NCBI RefSeq assembly: GCF_009377195.2
Contig: NZ_VJXX01000001.1
Span: forward strand, 1-64,000
Source of the DNA: Arthrobacter bussei
GTDB taxonomy: Bacteria > Actinomycetota > Actinomycetes > Actinomycetales > Micrococcaceae
Reading direction: 5' to 3'
Length of the DNA: 64,000 bases
Positions 8,634 through 16,135 of this stretch are shown piece by piece; within the stretch, counting starts at the first letter, position 1; each line of letters opens with the position of its first letter. The notes below the pieces were generated by a model. The model was not told where the DNA came from. It was given only the letters and a program-made list of their open reading frames with translations, and did no database searches. A program made the translations under genes and the position numbers.

Positions 8634-9823
8634 GCGAGAACGACGACATCTTCGAGGCGGCACCGTCCTCCCTGCAGGACCTCATCGACAACGACCTCGA
8701 CGGGCTGCTCGACGCGCCCGAGAAGCCCAAGAAGATCAGCTCGTCCGACCGGCTCGAGCGTGCGTTCCTGGAGATCGTGGAGTTCCGCCGGACGCACGGG
8801 CGCCTGCCGAGCTCAGCGACGCGGGAGATCGCCGAGCGGAAGCTCGGGGCCCGCCTCGAGGGCATCCTCGCCAACGACGAGAAGGTCGCGGCGCTCAGAC
8901 ACCTCGACACGGAGTTCGAGCTGCTGGCTGTAGAGGCAGCTGCCGAGTCGCTGGACGAGCTTCTCGAGAGCGATGACCTGGACGATCTGCTGGGCGACGA
9001 GAGCGGCATCCTCGACGTGTCGGATCTACCCGTGATCAAGCGTCCCGAGTCTCCAGACTCGGTCGCTCAGCGCGTGAAGTCCGAGGACTTCGACCTGTTC
9101 GAGCCGCTGTTTAAGGCGAAGCACGCTGAGCTTGCCGAGGGCGCGTACAAGCTGATGCCTTTTACTGGCATGGATCTCATCCGCATGGGTGCGTTCTTCG
9201 TGCTGAACGGCGTCATGTGCTTCGTGGCTGAGGTCGGCGAGGACGTAGACCTGGTCGTCGGTGGCAAGCCCAGGCAGAAGCAGCGCCTGCGCGTCGTCTT
9301 CGAGAACGGCACGGAGTCGGCGATGTACAAGCAGAGCCTCATGACCCGTATGTACGAGGCGCAGGGCCAAGTCCTGGCACGGACAGGCCACGATGCGGGC
9401 GAGGTCCTCGACGCGGACGTAGAGAGTGGTCATATCTATGTACTGCAGTCGCTCAGCGAGGACCCTGCTGTCGCGGGGATAAAGAATCTCCATAAGATCG
9501 GCTTCTCCACCAGCAACGTCGAGACCCGCATCAAGAACGCAGCGTATTCGCCGACCTATCTGATGGCACCCGTGAAGGTGCTGGCGGACTACCGGCTCTA
9601 CAACGTGCGTGCGTCGAGGCTGGAGCACCTCTTGCACCGCGTTTTCGCCGAGGTACGTTTGGACCTGACGCAGGTCGACCGGAAAGGACGCGATTACGAC
9701 CCCTCGGAGTGGTTCTTGGTTCCGCTGGAGACCATCAACAAGGCTGTCGCAATGATCATGTCCGGCGAGATCACGAACTACGTCTACGACAAGGCGCTGC
9801 AGCAACTGGTCGAACGCGGATAA
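8630..9823 (+). CDS. GIY-YIG family nuclease (T5orf172-like) of the methyltransferase operon
   Basis: A 397-residue protein starting at an ATG that overlaps the helicase stop (ATGA). The N-terminal 130 residues are acidic and carry a short unit with RRTHGRLPSSATREIAERKL that resembles the helicase C terminus. The C-terminal half holds a GIY-YIG nuclease fold: GHIYVL (267-272) and HKIGF (288-292) for the two GIY/YIG strands, and RLEHLLH with Glu332 as the likely metal ligand. The arrangement fits T5orf172/MUG113-type domains. I infer that it supplies the cut for the operon, since the methyltransferase nuclease site looks lost. Alternatively it could process DNA in repair. Confidence 0.8.
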   Translation: MSENDDIFEAAPSSLQDLIDNDLDGLLDAPEKPKKISSSDRLERAFLEIVEFRRTHGRLPSSATREIAERKLGARLEGILANDEKVAALRHLDTEFELLAVEAAAESLDELLESDDLDDLLGDESGILDVSDLPVIKRPESPDSVAQRVKSEDFDLFEPLFKAKHAELAEGAYKLMPFTGMDLIRMGAFFVLNGVMCFVAEVGEDVDLVVGGKPRQKQRLRVVFENGTESAMYKQSLMTRMYEAQGQVLARTGHDAGEVLDADVESGHIYVLQSLSEDPAVAGIKNLHKIGFSTSNVETRIKNAAYSPTYLMAPVKVLADYRLYNVRASRLEHLLHRVFAEVRLDLTQVDRKGRDYDPSEWFLVPLETINKAVAMIMSGEITNYVYDKALQQLVERG

Positions 9824-9850
9824 GCAGGGGGTCTCAGTAGACTGCGAGAT

Positions 9851-9869
9851 GCTGTGCGTGACGCACAGC
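9851..9869. terminator. perfect inverted repeat after the operon
   Basis: GCTGTGCGT and ACGCACAGC pair perfectly around a single G, 28 bases after the GIY-YIG stop codon. There is no T-run, so it could be a weak terminator or a protein-binding palindrome. Confidence 0.35.
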
Positions 9870-9988
9870 CGCGCCATGAGCAACAGGTAGTCCAAGGTAG
9901 GAAAGCGCCGATAACGGCCGGTTACATCAGCCAGTGCATCTCTCTCCGATAGATTATTAGCGCGGAGCTACTCACTCGGGAGCATTAC

Positions 9989-10897
9989 ATGGTCAATTAC
10001 TGGTGGGCGAGCCAGAATGACAATTACCGCCTAGTTATCCCCCTTGGAACTCTGTGGACTTGCCCGCGACCTAACGGGACAGTGCCGGTCTCGCGGGGTC
10101 TGATTAAGTCATTGGAACCAGGAGATATTGTGTTCCACCACGCAGAAAGTTTTCTGCGTGCGGTCAGTAGCGTGAGGGAGTCATGGAACCCCTACCCCCG
10201 CCCGGAGGGCTATTCCTCTAAACGCGAGGGGGAAGGCGACGACGGCTGGCTGGTCACCGTTGACCCTATTAGAACCAACCTGATGCTGCACTACACTCGG
10301 GTTGCCCAGCTCATTCGGGTGGGAGACAGTGCACCTCTCAACATAAACCGTGTACCTCAACAAAAGTACCTGTCGGCACTATCGGAGGAGGACGGGCTGG
10401 CACTCCTGGCCGAGCTCGATTTGCCTGCTCCTGCCACCACCGATGGAGGAAGTCTTTTCGGACGGCCTGACGATTTCTGGAAAGGTGAGGACACAGATGC
10501 AGTGTCCCTGGGGAATGTCCGCCAGGAACAGGAATATTTACGTCGACATCTACTGCGAGGCCGGGTTACAGCAGCGTGTTCAATTTGTGGGGAAGAACTC
10601 CCGCAGCAGCTCTTGATCGCCGCCCACATCAAGCCTCGTAGGGACTGCACTGAGCAGGAGCGCAAAGACTTCCGGTCAGTGGCGATGCTCGTCTGCAGCC
10701 TGGGCTGTGACGCGTTGTTCGGGTGGGGATACATCACTGTGAACGCAGAAGGCCGAGTCCGCCGGGGGATCTCGGCGGAAACCAAAGACGTCGAAGCGGC
10801 CGTAGACCTACTTATCGGCAGACCGTGCGGTGCCTACAACGCGCACACCGCCCCTAATTTCGCTGCACACTCAGACCTGCATCTTGCACGCTCCTAG
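9989..10897 (+). CDS. EVE/PUA-like domain plus HNH endonuclease
   Basis: A 302-residue protein with ribosome-binding site GGGAG six bases before ATG. The N terminus reads NYWWASQNDNYR and GDIVFHHAESFLRAVSSV, the pattern of PUA-like (EVE-type) domains that sense modified bases. The C-terminal part has an HNH layout: CSIC (197-200), AAHIKPR with His213, then a second pair of cysteines in LVCSLGCDALF, which would bind zinc. Such EVE-HNH proteins are known type IV-like enzymes cutting DNA with modified cytosine. It lies 165 bp downstream of the methyltransferase operon on the same strand, so it is part of the same island but probably its own unit. Confidence 0.7.
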   Translation: MVNYWWASQNDNYRLVIPLGTLWTCPRPNGTVPVSRGLIKSLEPGDIVFHHAESFLRAVSSVRESWNPYPRPEGYSSKREGEGDDGWLVTVDPIRTNLMLHYTRVAQLIRVGDSAPLNINRVPQQKYLSALSEEDGLALLAELDLPAPATTDGGSLFGRPDDFWKGEDTDAVSLGNVRQEQEYLRRHLLRGRVTAACSICGEELPQQLLIAAHIKPRRDCTEQERKDFRSVAMLVCSLGCDALFGWGYITVNAEGRVRRGISAETKDVEAAVDLLIGRPCGAYNAHTAPNFAAHSDLHLARS

Positions 10898-11277
10898 CTA
10901 ACAAGATCCCAATTTTTGCCGGGCAACTTGGTGCGTCACAACTCCCTTTCGCCCTAACCTGTCGATGCGATGAGATACCTTCATGTGTAAGTGTCGCTTC
11001 GCTGATCCTGTTATGCATCAGCGGTCTCAAACCCATGCCTATGCCGTATGAGGCGATCGCGAGCCGGCGGACAAGTCAAGTGCAGGACAGAAGCCAGAAG
11101 CCTCGTTATGTGGACGAAGGGTCACCCCATGCTCGCGATCAATTCCATCATTACCGACGCTCCTATAGCTGTCAACTTCCGTCAGCTACGTCGCTTGATA
11201 CCTCAACCCCAAGATCTATAACTCAACTATTGAGTGCCTTGCCCTGATGGACGATGCCTAGGCGGTGCTATCTTCCC
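10898..11277. other. noncoding stretch holding an orphan IS110 end
   Basis: No gene is visible. The centre (11041-11156) is a copy of the noncoding region upstream of the IS110 transposase at 12088-13332. The flanks show no transposase remnant, terminator or other motif. Confidence 0.5.
11041..11156 (-). repeat. orphan copy of an IS110 noncoding end (bridge-RNA-like)
   Basis: This 116-base block aligns without gaps to 13427-13542. The first ~50 bases (around gagccggcggacaagtca) and the last ~21 bases (around atcaattccatcattacc) are nearly identical, while the central 39 bases differ almost completely. No transposase lies beside it: the neighbouring genes are the HNH and deaminase genes. It is either the remnant of a deleted element or a solo copy of the RNA region. 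Given in the orientation of the intact element. Confidence 0.6.
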
Positions 11278-12033
11278 CTAGTGGTTAGAGCTGGTATCTG
11301 GGGTGACCACACGGAAGTCGACGACATCAACGAACGCGTCGGCGGGCATGAGGGGGTAGTGCTGTCGGAGGCCCTCCATGTACGCAGCCACCGTTCCGCC
11401 CTCAGAAAGCCGGAGGCGTTCTGGACTCAGGTCATCAACGTGGTATCGCTGGGCTTCGAGAATCTCGCCGTGCAGTGGCGAAAGCTCTGCATCATCCTCG
11501 AAATAAAGGATCGCAGGACCAACTGTGATGTCCTCATCCCACCGAACGGTAGAAGTTTTCCGTCCGCTGACAACTGCATCGTAATAGCGCCGGTTGAAGC
11601 GGAATACTCGCTCTGCTTGGGCATCTGGAAAGAAGTACGTATCCGATAGTAGCTTTGCAACTGGTTTCATCTGAGGACCGGTGTCGGTAGGGACGGCAAC
11701 AAGAAGGTCAGGGTGCAGATCCAGCATTACTTGCCGACAGCGACCACAGGGTGAGATCAGGCCGCGGCCCCTATCTCCGGCCGCCGCCATAGCGACGAGG
11801 GGCCCAGCTTCAGCGGTTGCAGCAACTCCTAATGTGACAAGCTCCGCGCAAGGTCCGCCGGTGAAGTGATAAACATTTACCGCGGTGTGGATACGCCCAC
11901 TTGTATCCATAGCAGCGGCAGCCACCGTGTGGTTGGGGTTGTTGCCGAGCGTGAGGGCAAGTGTCTCTGCCGCCTCGATCACGCGTCGTTCCATGCGTAA
12001 GGGTTCCATGAAGACCAGCATTCCACGCTCCAT
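11278..12033 (-). CDS. cytidine deaminase fused to an ASCH domain
   Basis: A 251-residue fusion. Residues 1-135 are a cytidine/blasticidin deaminase fold: zinc ligand and catalytic residues C62-A-E64 and the second motif P95-C-G-R-C99. Residues about 138-250 form an ASCH domain with GRKTSTVR (157-164), the signature lysine and threonine (K159, T162) of ASCH amidohydrolases such as YqfB, which turn N4-acetylcytidine into cytidine. The two domains could therefore act in sequence on a modified cytidine. ATG 12033 has AAGGA eight bases upstream; a GTG at 12039 is too close to it. It sits alone at the end of the defence island, so a defence role is also possible. Confidence 0.75.
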   Translation of the reverse strand: MERGMLVFMEPLRMERRVIEAAETLALTLGNNPNHTVAAAAMDTSGRIHTAVNVYHFTGGPCAELVTLGVAATAEAGPLVAMAAAGDRGRGLISPCGRCRQVMLDLHPDLLVAVPTDTGPQMKPVAKLLSDTYFFPDAQAERVFRFNRRYYDAVVSGRKTSTVRWDEDITVGPAILYFEDDAELSPLHGEILEAQRYHVDDLSPERLRLSEGGTVAAYMEGLRQHYPLMPADAFVDVVDFRVVTPDTSSNH

Positions 12034-12087
12034 GCGCACCGTCCTTCATGGGTGGATGCGTCATGGGACAAAATGAGGACCTTCAAG

Positions 12088-13332
12088 TCAGAGGCGATCT
12101 GAAGACCGACGTTCAGCTGATGCTTGGTCGTTCAACCAACTCCTGTACCTCACAGCTAGAAGATCGTTGCGGGTTCGTCCGCGCTCAAGGCGAGAGAGGT
12201 AGGAAGGCCATTGGTGGAGGTGCTCGGCCACTTGTTGCAGCGTGATGCCGAGTTCGCGTCGCTGTAGTCGTAGGTCGGTGATCATTGGTGCTGGGACTGG
12301 GTGGGTGATTTGTCGGTAGACCTCTCGGGCGACGTAGCGTTTGAGGCACCGCATGATTTCTCGTTTGCTTTTACCTTCGGCTGTGCGTTTGTCTACGTAG
12401 TCCTTCGTCCTAGCGTCCGAGCCCATCCTGACTAGGACGACATGGTGCAAGGCGCTGTTGGCTTGCCTGTCGCCGCCGCGGCTGAGCCGGTGACGGGTTG
12501 ATTTGCCGGACGATGCCGGGACAGGTGCCACGCCGGCTAGGGCCGCGAACTGGGCTTCGTTGTTGATGCGCTCTTTGTTGTCGCCCATGGTGACGAGCAG
12601 CTGGGACGCGACGTCCGTACCGACGCCTGGCAGGTCGCAGAGTAGAGGGGCATACAGGTCGAGGATCTTCTGCAACGAGGTACTCGCCTCCTCAATTTCT
12701 ACGGTCAGGTACTGATATCGCTGAGCGAGGGTCCTCAGCACCCGGGAGGTGATGTATTCAGGGTCGGCGGTGTGGCCGGTGGGACGGGATCTGGCCATCA
12801 TCGCGATCATCGGGAGTGTGGGCATGCCCCGATACTTTGCTCTGACAACGTCTTCTGCGGAGACGAGCAGGTCGCGGATTTGGTTGATCGTCGCGGTCCT
12901 AGACTTGATTGCGGAAGCCCTGCCTGCCCGTAGAACGCGCAGGCATTCGACGGGTCCGTCCTTTGCTTTCGGAACGGCTGTGCTTGTCCCTGCCAGGACT
13001 GACTGTGCTGCTTGGTAGGCGTCGAGAGGGTCTGATTTTCCTTGGTTTCGTCGTTGTTGGCGGTTGGGCCGGTTGACCTCGGTGACAGGGATACCTGCCC
13101 GTCGTAAGGCTTTTGTCAGTGCCGCCCCGTAGGTGCCTGTCCCTTCGATGCCCACTCCCCCGGGAACTCCGTGAGAGGTAATGAAGTCGACGATTGTGCG
13201 GTGTCCGGAGCTGGTGGCCACGAACTCCTGGTCAGCGACTCGTTTTCCGTAGCCGGTGATGATTGCGACGTGGTGAGTGTCAGCGTGGGTGTCGATACCG
13301 GCGAAAATGTGGTGTTGCTCCTGATCTGACAT
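12088..13332 (-). CDS. IS110-family transposase (DEDD)
   Basis: A 414-residue transposase. The RuvC-like DEDD site is spread over the N-terminal half: GIDTHADTHHVAI, VGIEGTGTYG and GKSDPLDAYQA. The C-terminal Tnp_20-type domain has LCDLPGVGTDVASQLL, ALAGVAPVPASSGKS with the catalytic serine region, and RGGDRQANSALH. The C terminus is extended by about 50 residues with an HTH-like stretch (LRLQRRELGITLQQVAEHL), which is unusual for this family. GGAAGGGA precedes the ATG. It would move the element with help of an RNA from the noncoding end. Confidence 0.9.
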   Translation of the reverse strand: MSDQEQHHIFAGIDTHADTHHVAIITGYGKRVADQEFVATSSGHRTIVDFITSHGVPGGVGIEGTGTYGAALTKALRRAGIPVTEVNRPNRQQRRNQGKSDPLDAYQAAQSVLAGTSTAVPKAKDGPVECLRVLRAGRASAIKSRTATINQIRDLLVSAEDVVRAKYRGMPTLPMIAMMARSRPTGHTADPEYITSRVLRTLAQRYQYLTVEIEEASTSLQKILDLYAPLLCDLPGVGTDVASQLLVTMGDNKERINNEAQFAALAGVAPVPASSGKSTRHRLSRGGDRQANSALHHVVLVRMGSDARTKDYVDKRTAEGKSKREIMRCLKRYVAREVYRQITHPVPAPMITDLRLQRRELGITLQQVAEHLHQWPSYLSRLERGRTRNDLLAVRYRSWLNDQASAERRSSDRL

Positions 13333-13426
13333 GTGTCCCTTCCTAGGCTGGTGGGGGCGTCACACGATGGAACGGGCAGGCAATACGGTAAGGGGATGTG
13401 TGTCAGGCTCCTATGAGGCCATGACC

Positions 13427-13542
13427 GTGCCGTGTGAGGTAATCGTGAGCCGGCGGACAAGTCATGTGGAGGACAGAGGCCAATGGTCACGTCAGGTGCA
13501 CAAAGAGCCACGCCGGACTCACGATCAATTCCATCATTACCG
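13427..13542 (-). ncRNA. candidate bridge RNA region of the IS110 element
   Basis: It lies about 95 bp upstream of the transposase start, the place where IS110-group elements encode their bridge RNA. The same 116-base layout recurs at 11041-11156 with conserved outer blocks and a replaced 39-base centre, as expected if the outer parts fold as scaffold and the centre holds the guide loops. The RNA ends and structure are inferred; only the repeat pattern is seen. Confidence 0.45.
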
Positions 13543-13718
13543 TTGCACAGCAGGGACCAAGGGCCCGCCTGCACACAACCACTTGCGTCACCGACACGGG
13601 GCAGCTCACCTCGAGCGAGCGGTAGCCGTGCACAGCCTCCATGGGTGCGGGCTGGGGACAAGAACCTGAAGATGCTCTCAAGGTCTGATTGTCGGCGCTG
13701 CCTCGTACTGTCCCCCAC

Positions 13719-14054
13719 GTGGGCCAGAGCAAGCGGTACGCGGCCACGTATGGGCGGCTGATGGACGAGCGGATCGAGGAGTTCGTCATGCGCGAGGAAC
13801 TGATCATGCTGACGGCGGCTGAGCTCGATGTCGAGTACTGTCGGCCCACCGACTTCCCGGAACCGCGCCGGGTGTACGCCTGGGTGCGGTACCCCTCGAA
13901 GGCGATCCGGGTTCAGGCGCACGCGATCGCGTACACGCGCACTGCGGTGAAGATCCGGTTCCTCGAACCGCTGATCAAGATCCAGCGTGAGGGCTGGGTG
14001 TGGCTGAACGCTGTCACGCCGGCCGATGCTGCCGGGTCTCCTGACAGAAGCTAG
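13719..14054 (+). CDS. small hypothetical protein
   Basis: 111 residues from a GTG at 13719 (an ATG at 13761 is an alternative; neither has a strong ribosome-binding site). The sequence is amphipathic with a clear middle domain: FPEPRRVYAWVRYPS, then VQAHAIAYTRTAVKIRF and EGWVWLNAVTP. This looks like a small beta-barrel with a conserved WVWLNAV end. I do not recognise the family. A piece of the same gene (the EGWVWLNAVTPA end) appears again at 28805-28845, so the gene belongs to the mobile, plasmid-like part of the window. It converges on the HTH gene. Confidence 0.6.
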   Translation: MGQSKRYAATYGRLMDERIEEFVMREELIMLTAAELDVEYCRPTDFPEPRRVYAWVRYPSKAIRVQAHAIAYTRTAVKIRFLEPLIKIQREGWVWLNAVTPADAAGSPDRS

Positions 14055-14071
14055 TCCAGCCCTCCGGTCGT

Positions 14072-14350
14072 CTAGTCCACTGCCTCTAAGGTTGTCCCGA
14101 CGTCGCCGCGTGCGATGTCGGTGCGGGCTTTGGCGTAGGCGCCGGTGATGTAGTCCTCGAGCTTGGTGCGTTCGATGCGCCACTGGCCGCGTCCGCCGAT
14201 CTGGATGGCTGGCAGGTCCCCTGAGGCGATGAGCGCCCGGATGGTGCTGTGCTTGGTGTTCAGCTCGTCGGCTACCTGCTGCAGTGTGAGGAACCGCAGC
14301 GGCCTGGGCGGCTGATCGGGCTGCCCGTTGTCGTGGGGTTGGTCTGTCAT
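14072..14350 (-). CDS. excisionase-type helix-turn-helix DNA-binding protein
   Basis: 92 residues starting at ATG 14350. The core reads FLTLQQVADELNTKHSTIRA, then LIASGDLPAIQIGGRGQWRI and RTKLEDYI, the winged-helix pattern of the MerR/excisionase (HTH_17) group. Such proteins act as excisionases or small regulators on plasmids and integrative elements. The longer frame upstream (to 14716) is not used because it runs through the hairpin at 14428-14460 and has no sensible start. It lies downstream of parB on the same strand, 396 bp away. Confidence 0.75.
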   Translation of the reverse strand: MTDQPHDNGQPDQPPRPLRFLTLQQVADELNTKHSTIRALIASGDLPAIQIGGRGQWRIERTKLEDYITGAYAKARTDIARGDVGTTLEAVD

Positions 14351-14746
14351 GTACCCAGCATTCCAGCCACAAACGCTGCATCCCCTGATCGACTCCGGAT
14401 CGACGCGGGAACACGCCTTAAGCGAGTGGAGACGGAACCACACCACATGGTTCCGTCTCCGGTTTTCCCTCGTGACAAGGAAATCTGTTGGGCTCCCTAT
14501 CTGGGCGGGAGCCTTATTCGCGCTGTTGAAAGCGTTATCTGCACTGCATCTCCCAAGGGGAGTCTGCGTTGTGTGACGCACAGGTGTGAAAGATGTTCTT
14601 CGGGGGTGACACCCGAAGAAGCGTCGGGCCGCGGTGGAGTGCTTACTGAGATCGGGTGGCTCTTCTGTTTTAACAGTGGGCAGAACCCGCCCGGGGGCGG
14701 CAGGATCGCTGCGCACTGCGCTCCCCTGCCGCCCCGCCTCACTCCC
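14351..14746. other. intergenic region between parB and the HTH gene
   Basis: Contains a strong 13-bp hairpin (14428-14460) and otherwise no gene. The open frames here lack starts and known motifs. A plasmid centromere (parS) could lie near parB, but I cannot see a canonical actinobacterial parS palindrome. Confidence 0.4.
14428..14460. terminator. 13-bp perfect hairpin upstream of the HTH gene
   Basis: GGAGACGGAACCA pairs perfectly with TGGTTCCGTCTCC around CACCACA. A short GGTTTT tail follows on the plus strand. It could end transcription arriving from the parB side or serve as a binding site for the HTH protein, which starts 78 bases away. Confidence 0.55.
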
Positions 14747-16135
14747 CTACCCTGCCGACCCGGCCGACTCCGTGTCCTTGCTGCCCTTGGTGTCTTTCAT
14801 GGCGTGGGCGGTGATGAGGGATTCGACCTCGCTGAGCGTGTACCCCCACTCTTCGAGCTGGAAGAGGTAGTAGGCGGCCTGGGGGCCGGGGCGTCGCCAT
14901 GATTCGCGGCTGAGGTCCGCCTCGTGCGCGGCGAGCATCATCGCCAGGACAGCCTTGTCAGGGTTCGTGGTCGGCCTCTCCACCAGCGCCCGGTAGGCCC
15001 GGTAGTCGGGGTCGGTGACGCCCGCGAGGCCGGCAGCGAGTTCGTGCTTCTGCGCCGTCGCCCGGGCCACCGAGTTGCCGTAGTTCGCGAGGGTCGTTGC
15101 CGTGAACTGCGCCCATCCTTTCGGCGGGGTCTTCCTCCCCAGCAGGGTGGTCAGCCATCCCTGCCGGACCTCGGTGCTCGCGTCCCACTTCTTATTGTTC
15201 TGGATCACCGTGCGGCGCTCTTCCTTCTGCGCGTCCGTCACCGGCCCGGACTGGCCCGCCGCGGGGCTCATACCGAGCCCTTCGCGGACCGTGTACCCGT
15301 GGCCCCGGAAGTTCGCGACCACGCCGGTCACCTGAACCTCGCCCCGGTAGGTCGAGCTGATCACCACGGCGTTCGCATCATCCTTGGTCGCTTTCTCGCC
15401 GTCTGCCCGCAGAAGCATGTGGGGGTGCTGGTGCTCCGGTTGTCCGTATCCGGCCCCTTCGACGACGGTGTTGCCGAGCGCTTCCTGCTCAGCCCTCGCG
15501 GCCGCCATGAGGCGGGCGGTGGTGCGCTCGGCGCGGAGGTAGGCGACCTGGTGGTCGAACTGCTCGGGCTGGACCTCGAGGATGTGCTGCAGGCGCTTCA
15601 CGGACAGCTCCTCGTCGCTGAACTCCTCTAAAGCGGCTGACTGCTCCAACGTCCACCCTGCGGTGAGCGCTTCGGAGGCTGTCGTGTTGGCGCGGTCCTT
15701 CAGCGCGGTCTCCACAAGGGTCTTCTTCGTTCCGGTCTTCTTAGCGATTTGCGCGGCCGTGATGCCCATGAGGGACAGCTGGTGGAACGCTTCGGTGCGG
15801 TCCCGGTCGTTCAGGGCCAGGCGCTGGTCGTTCTCGACCATCTGCTGCACCAACCGGTCAGCCTCACTCAGGGAAGCAACAACGTACACGGGCATGGTCG
15901 GCTGTGCGGTCTCCACGGCCGCCAGCGTCCGGCGCTGCCCGTACAGGACATGCACACCGGCCTCGGTGCGGTGGGCTACGACCGGCTGGAGGACGCCGTG
16001 CTGCTTGATCGAAGCCAGGAACTCAGGATCGAGCCGGACATCAGCACGGACGTTGGCGTCGATGGTGAGCTGGGTCGGGTCGAGGTGCTCAAAGACAGCC
16101 GTGGTGCTCGCTGGGGTGCTGGTCTGGGTGGTCAT
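14747..16135 (-). CDS. parB: ParB/RepB/Spo0J-family partition protein
   Basis: A 462-residue ParB-like protein. The N-terminal ParB domain shows IKQHGVLQPVVAHRT and YGQRRTLAAVE (the GxRR CTP-binding box), followed by LVQQMVENDQRLALNDRDR and the HTH region LMGITAAQIAKKTGTKKTLV. The C-terminal 200 residues are an extension not found in short ParBs, with WGYTLSEVESLI near the end. AAGGAGC precedes the ATG by nine bases. ParB binds centromere sites for segregation of plasmids or chromosomes; no parA is present in the window, which suggests an integrated or rearranged plasmid segment or a ParB-like regulator. Confidence 0.8.
   Translation of the reverse strand: MTTQTSTPASTTAVFEHLDPTQLTIDANVRADVRLDPEFLASIKQHGVLQPVVAHRTEAGVHVLYGQRRTLAAVETAQPTMPVYVVASLSEADRLVQQMVENDQRLALNDRDRTEAFHQLSLMGITAAQIAKKTGTKKTLVETALKDRANTTASEALTAGWTLEQSAALEEFSDEELSVKRLQHILEVQPEQFDHQVAYLRAERTTARLMAAARAEQEALGNTVVEGAGYGQPEHQHPHMLLRADGEKATKDDANAVVISSTYRGEVQVTGVVANFRGHGYTVREGLGMSPAAGQSGPVTDAQKEERRTVIQNNKKWDASTEVRQGWLTTLLGRKTPPKGWAQFTATTLANYGNSVARATAQKHELAAGLAGVTDPDYRAYRALVERPTTNPDKAVLAMMLAAHEADLSRESWRRPGPQAAYYLFQLEEWGYTLSEVESLITAHAMKDTKGSKDTESAGSAG

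Larger units (their letters stand above)
12088..13542 (-). mobile_element. IS110-family insertion sequence
   Basis: Comprises the transposase gene 12088-13332 and an upstream noncoding part that reaches at least 13542, the end of the block shared with 11041-11156. The exact outer ends cannot be set: IS110 elements have no long inverted repeats and usually leave no target duplication. Confidence 0.6.

Noticed and set aside
3958-9823. BREX or DISARM assignment
   Set aside because: No pglZ, brxC, drmA or drmB-type gene is present; only methyltransferase, helicase and GIY-YIG nuclease.
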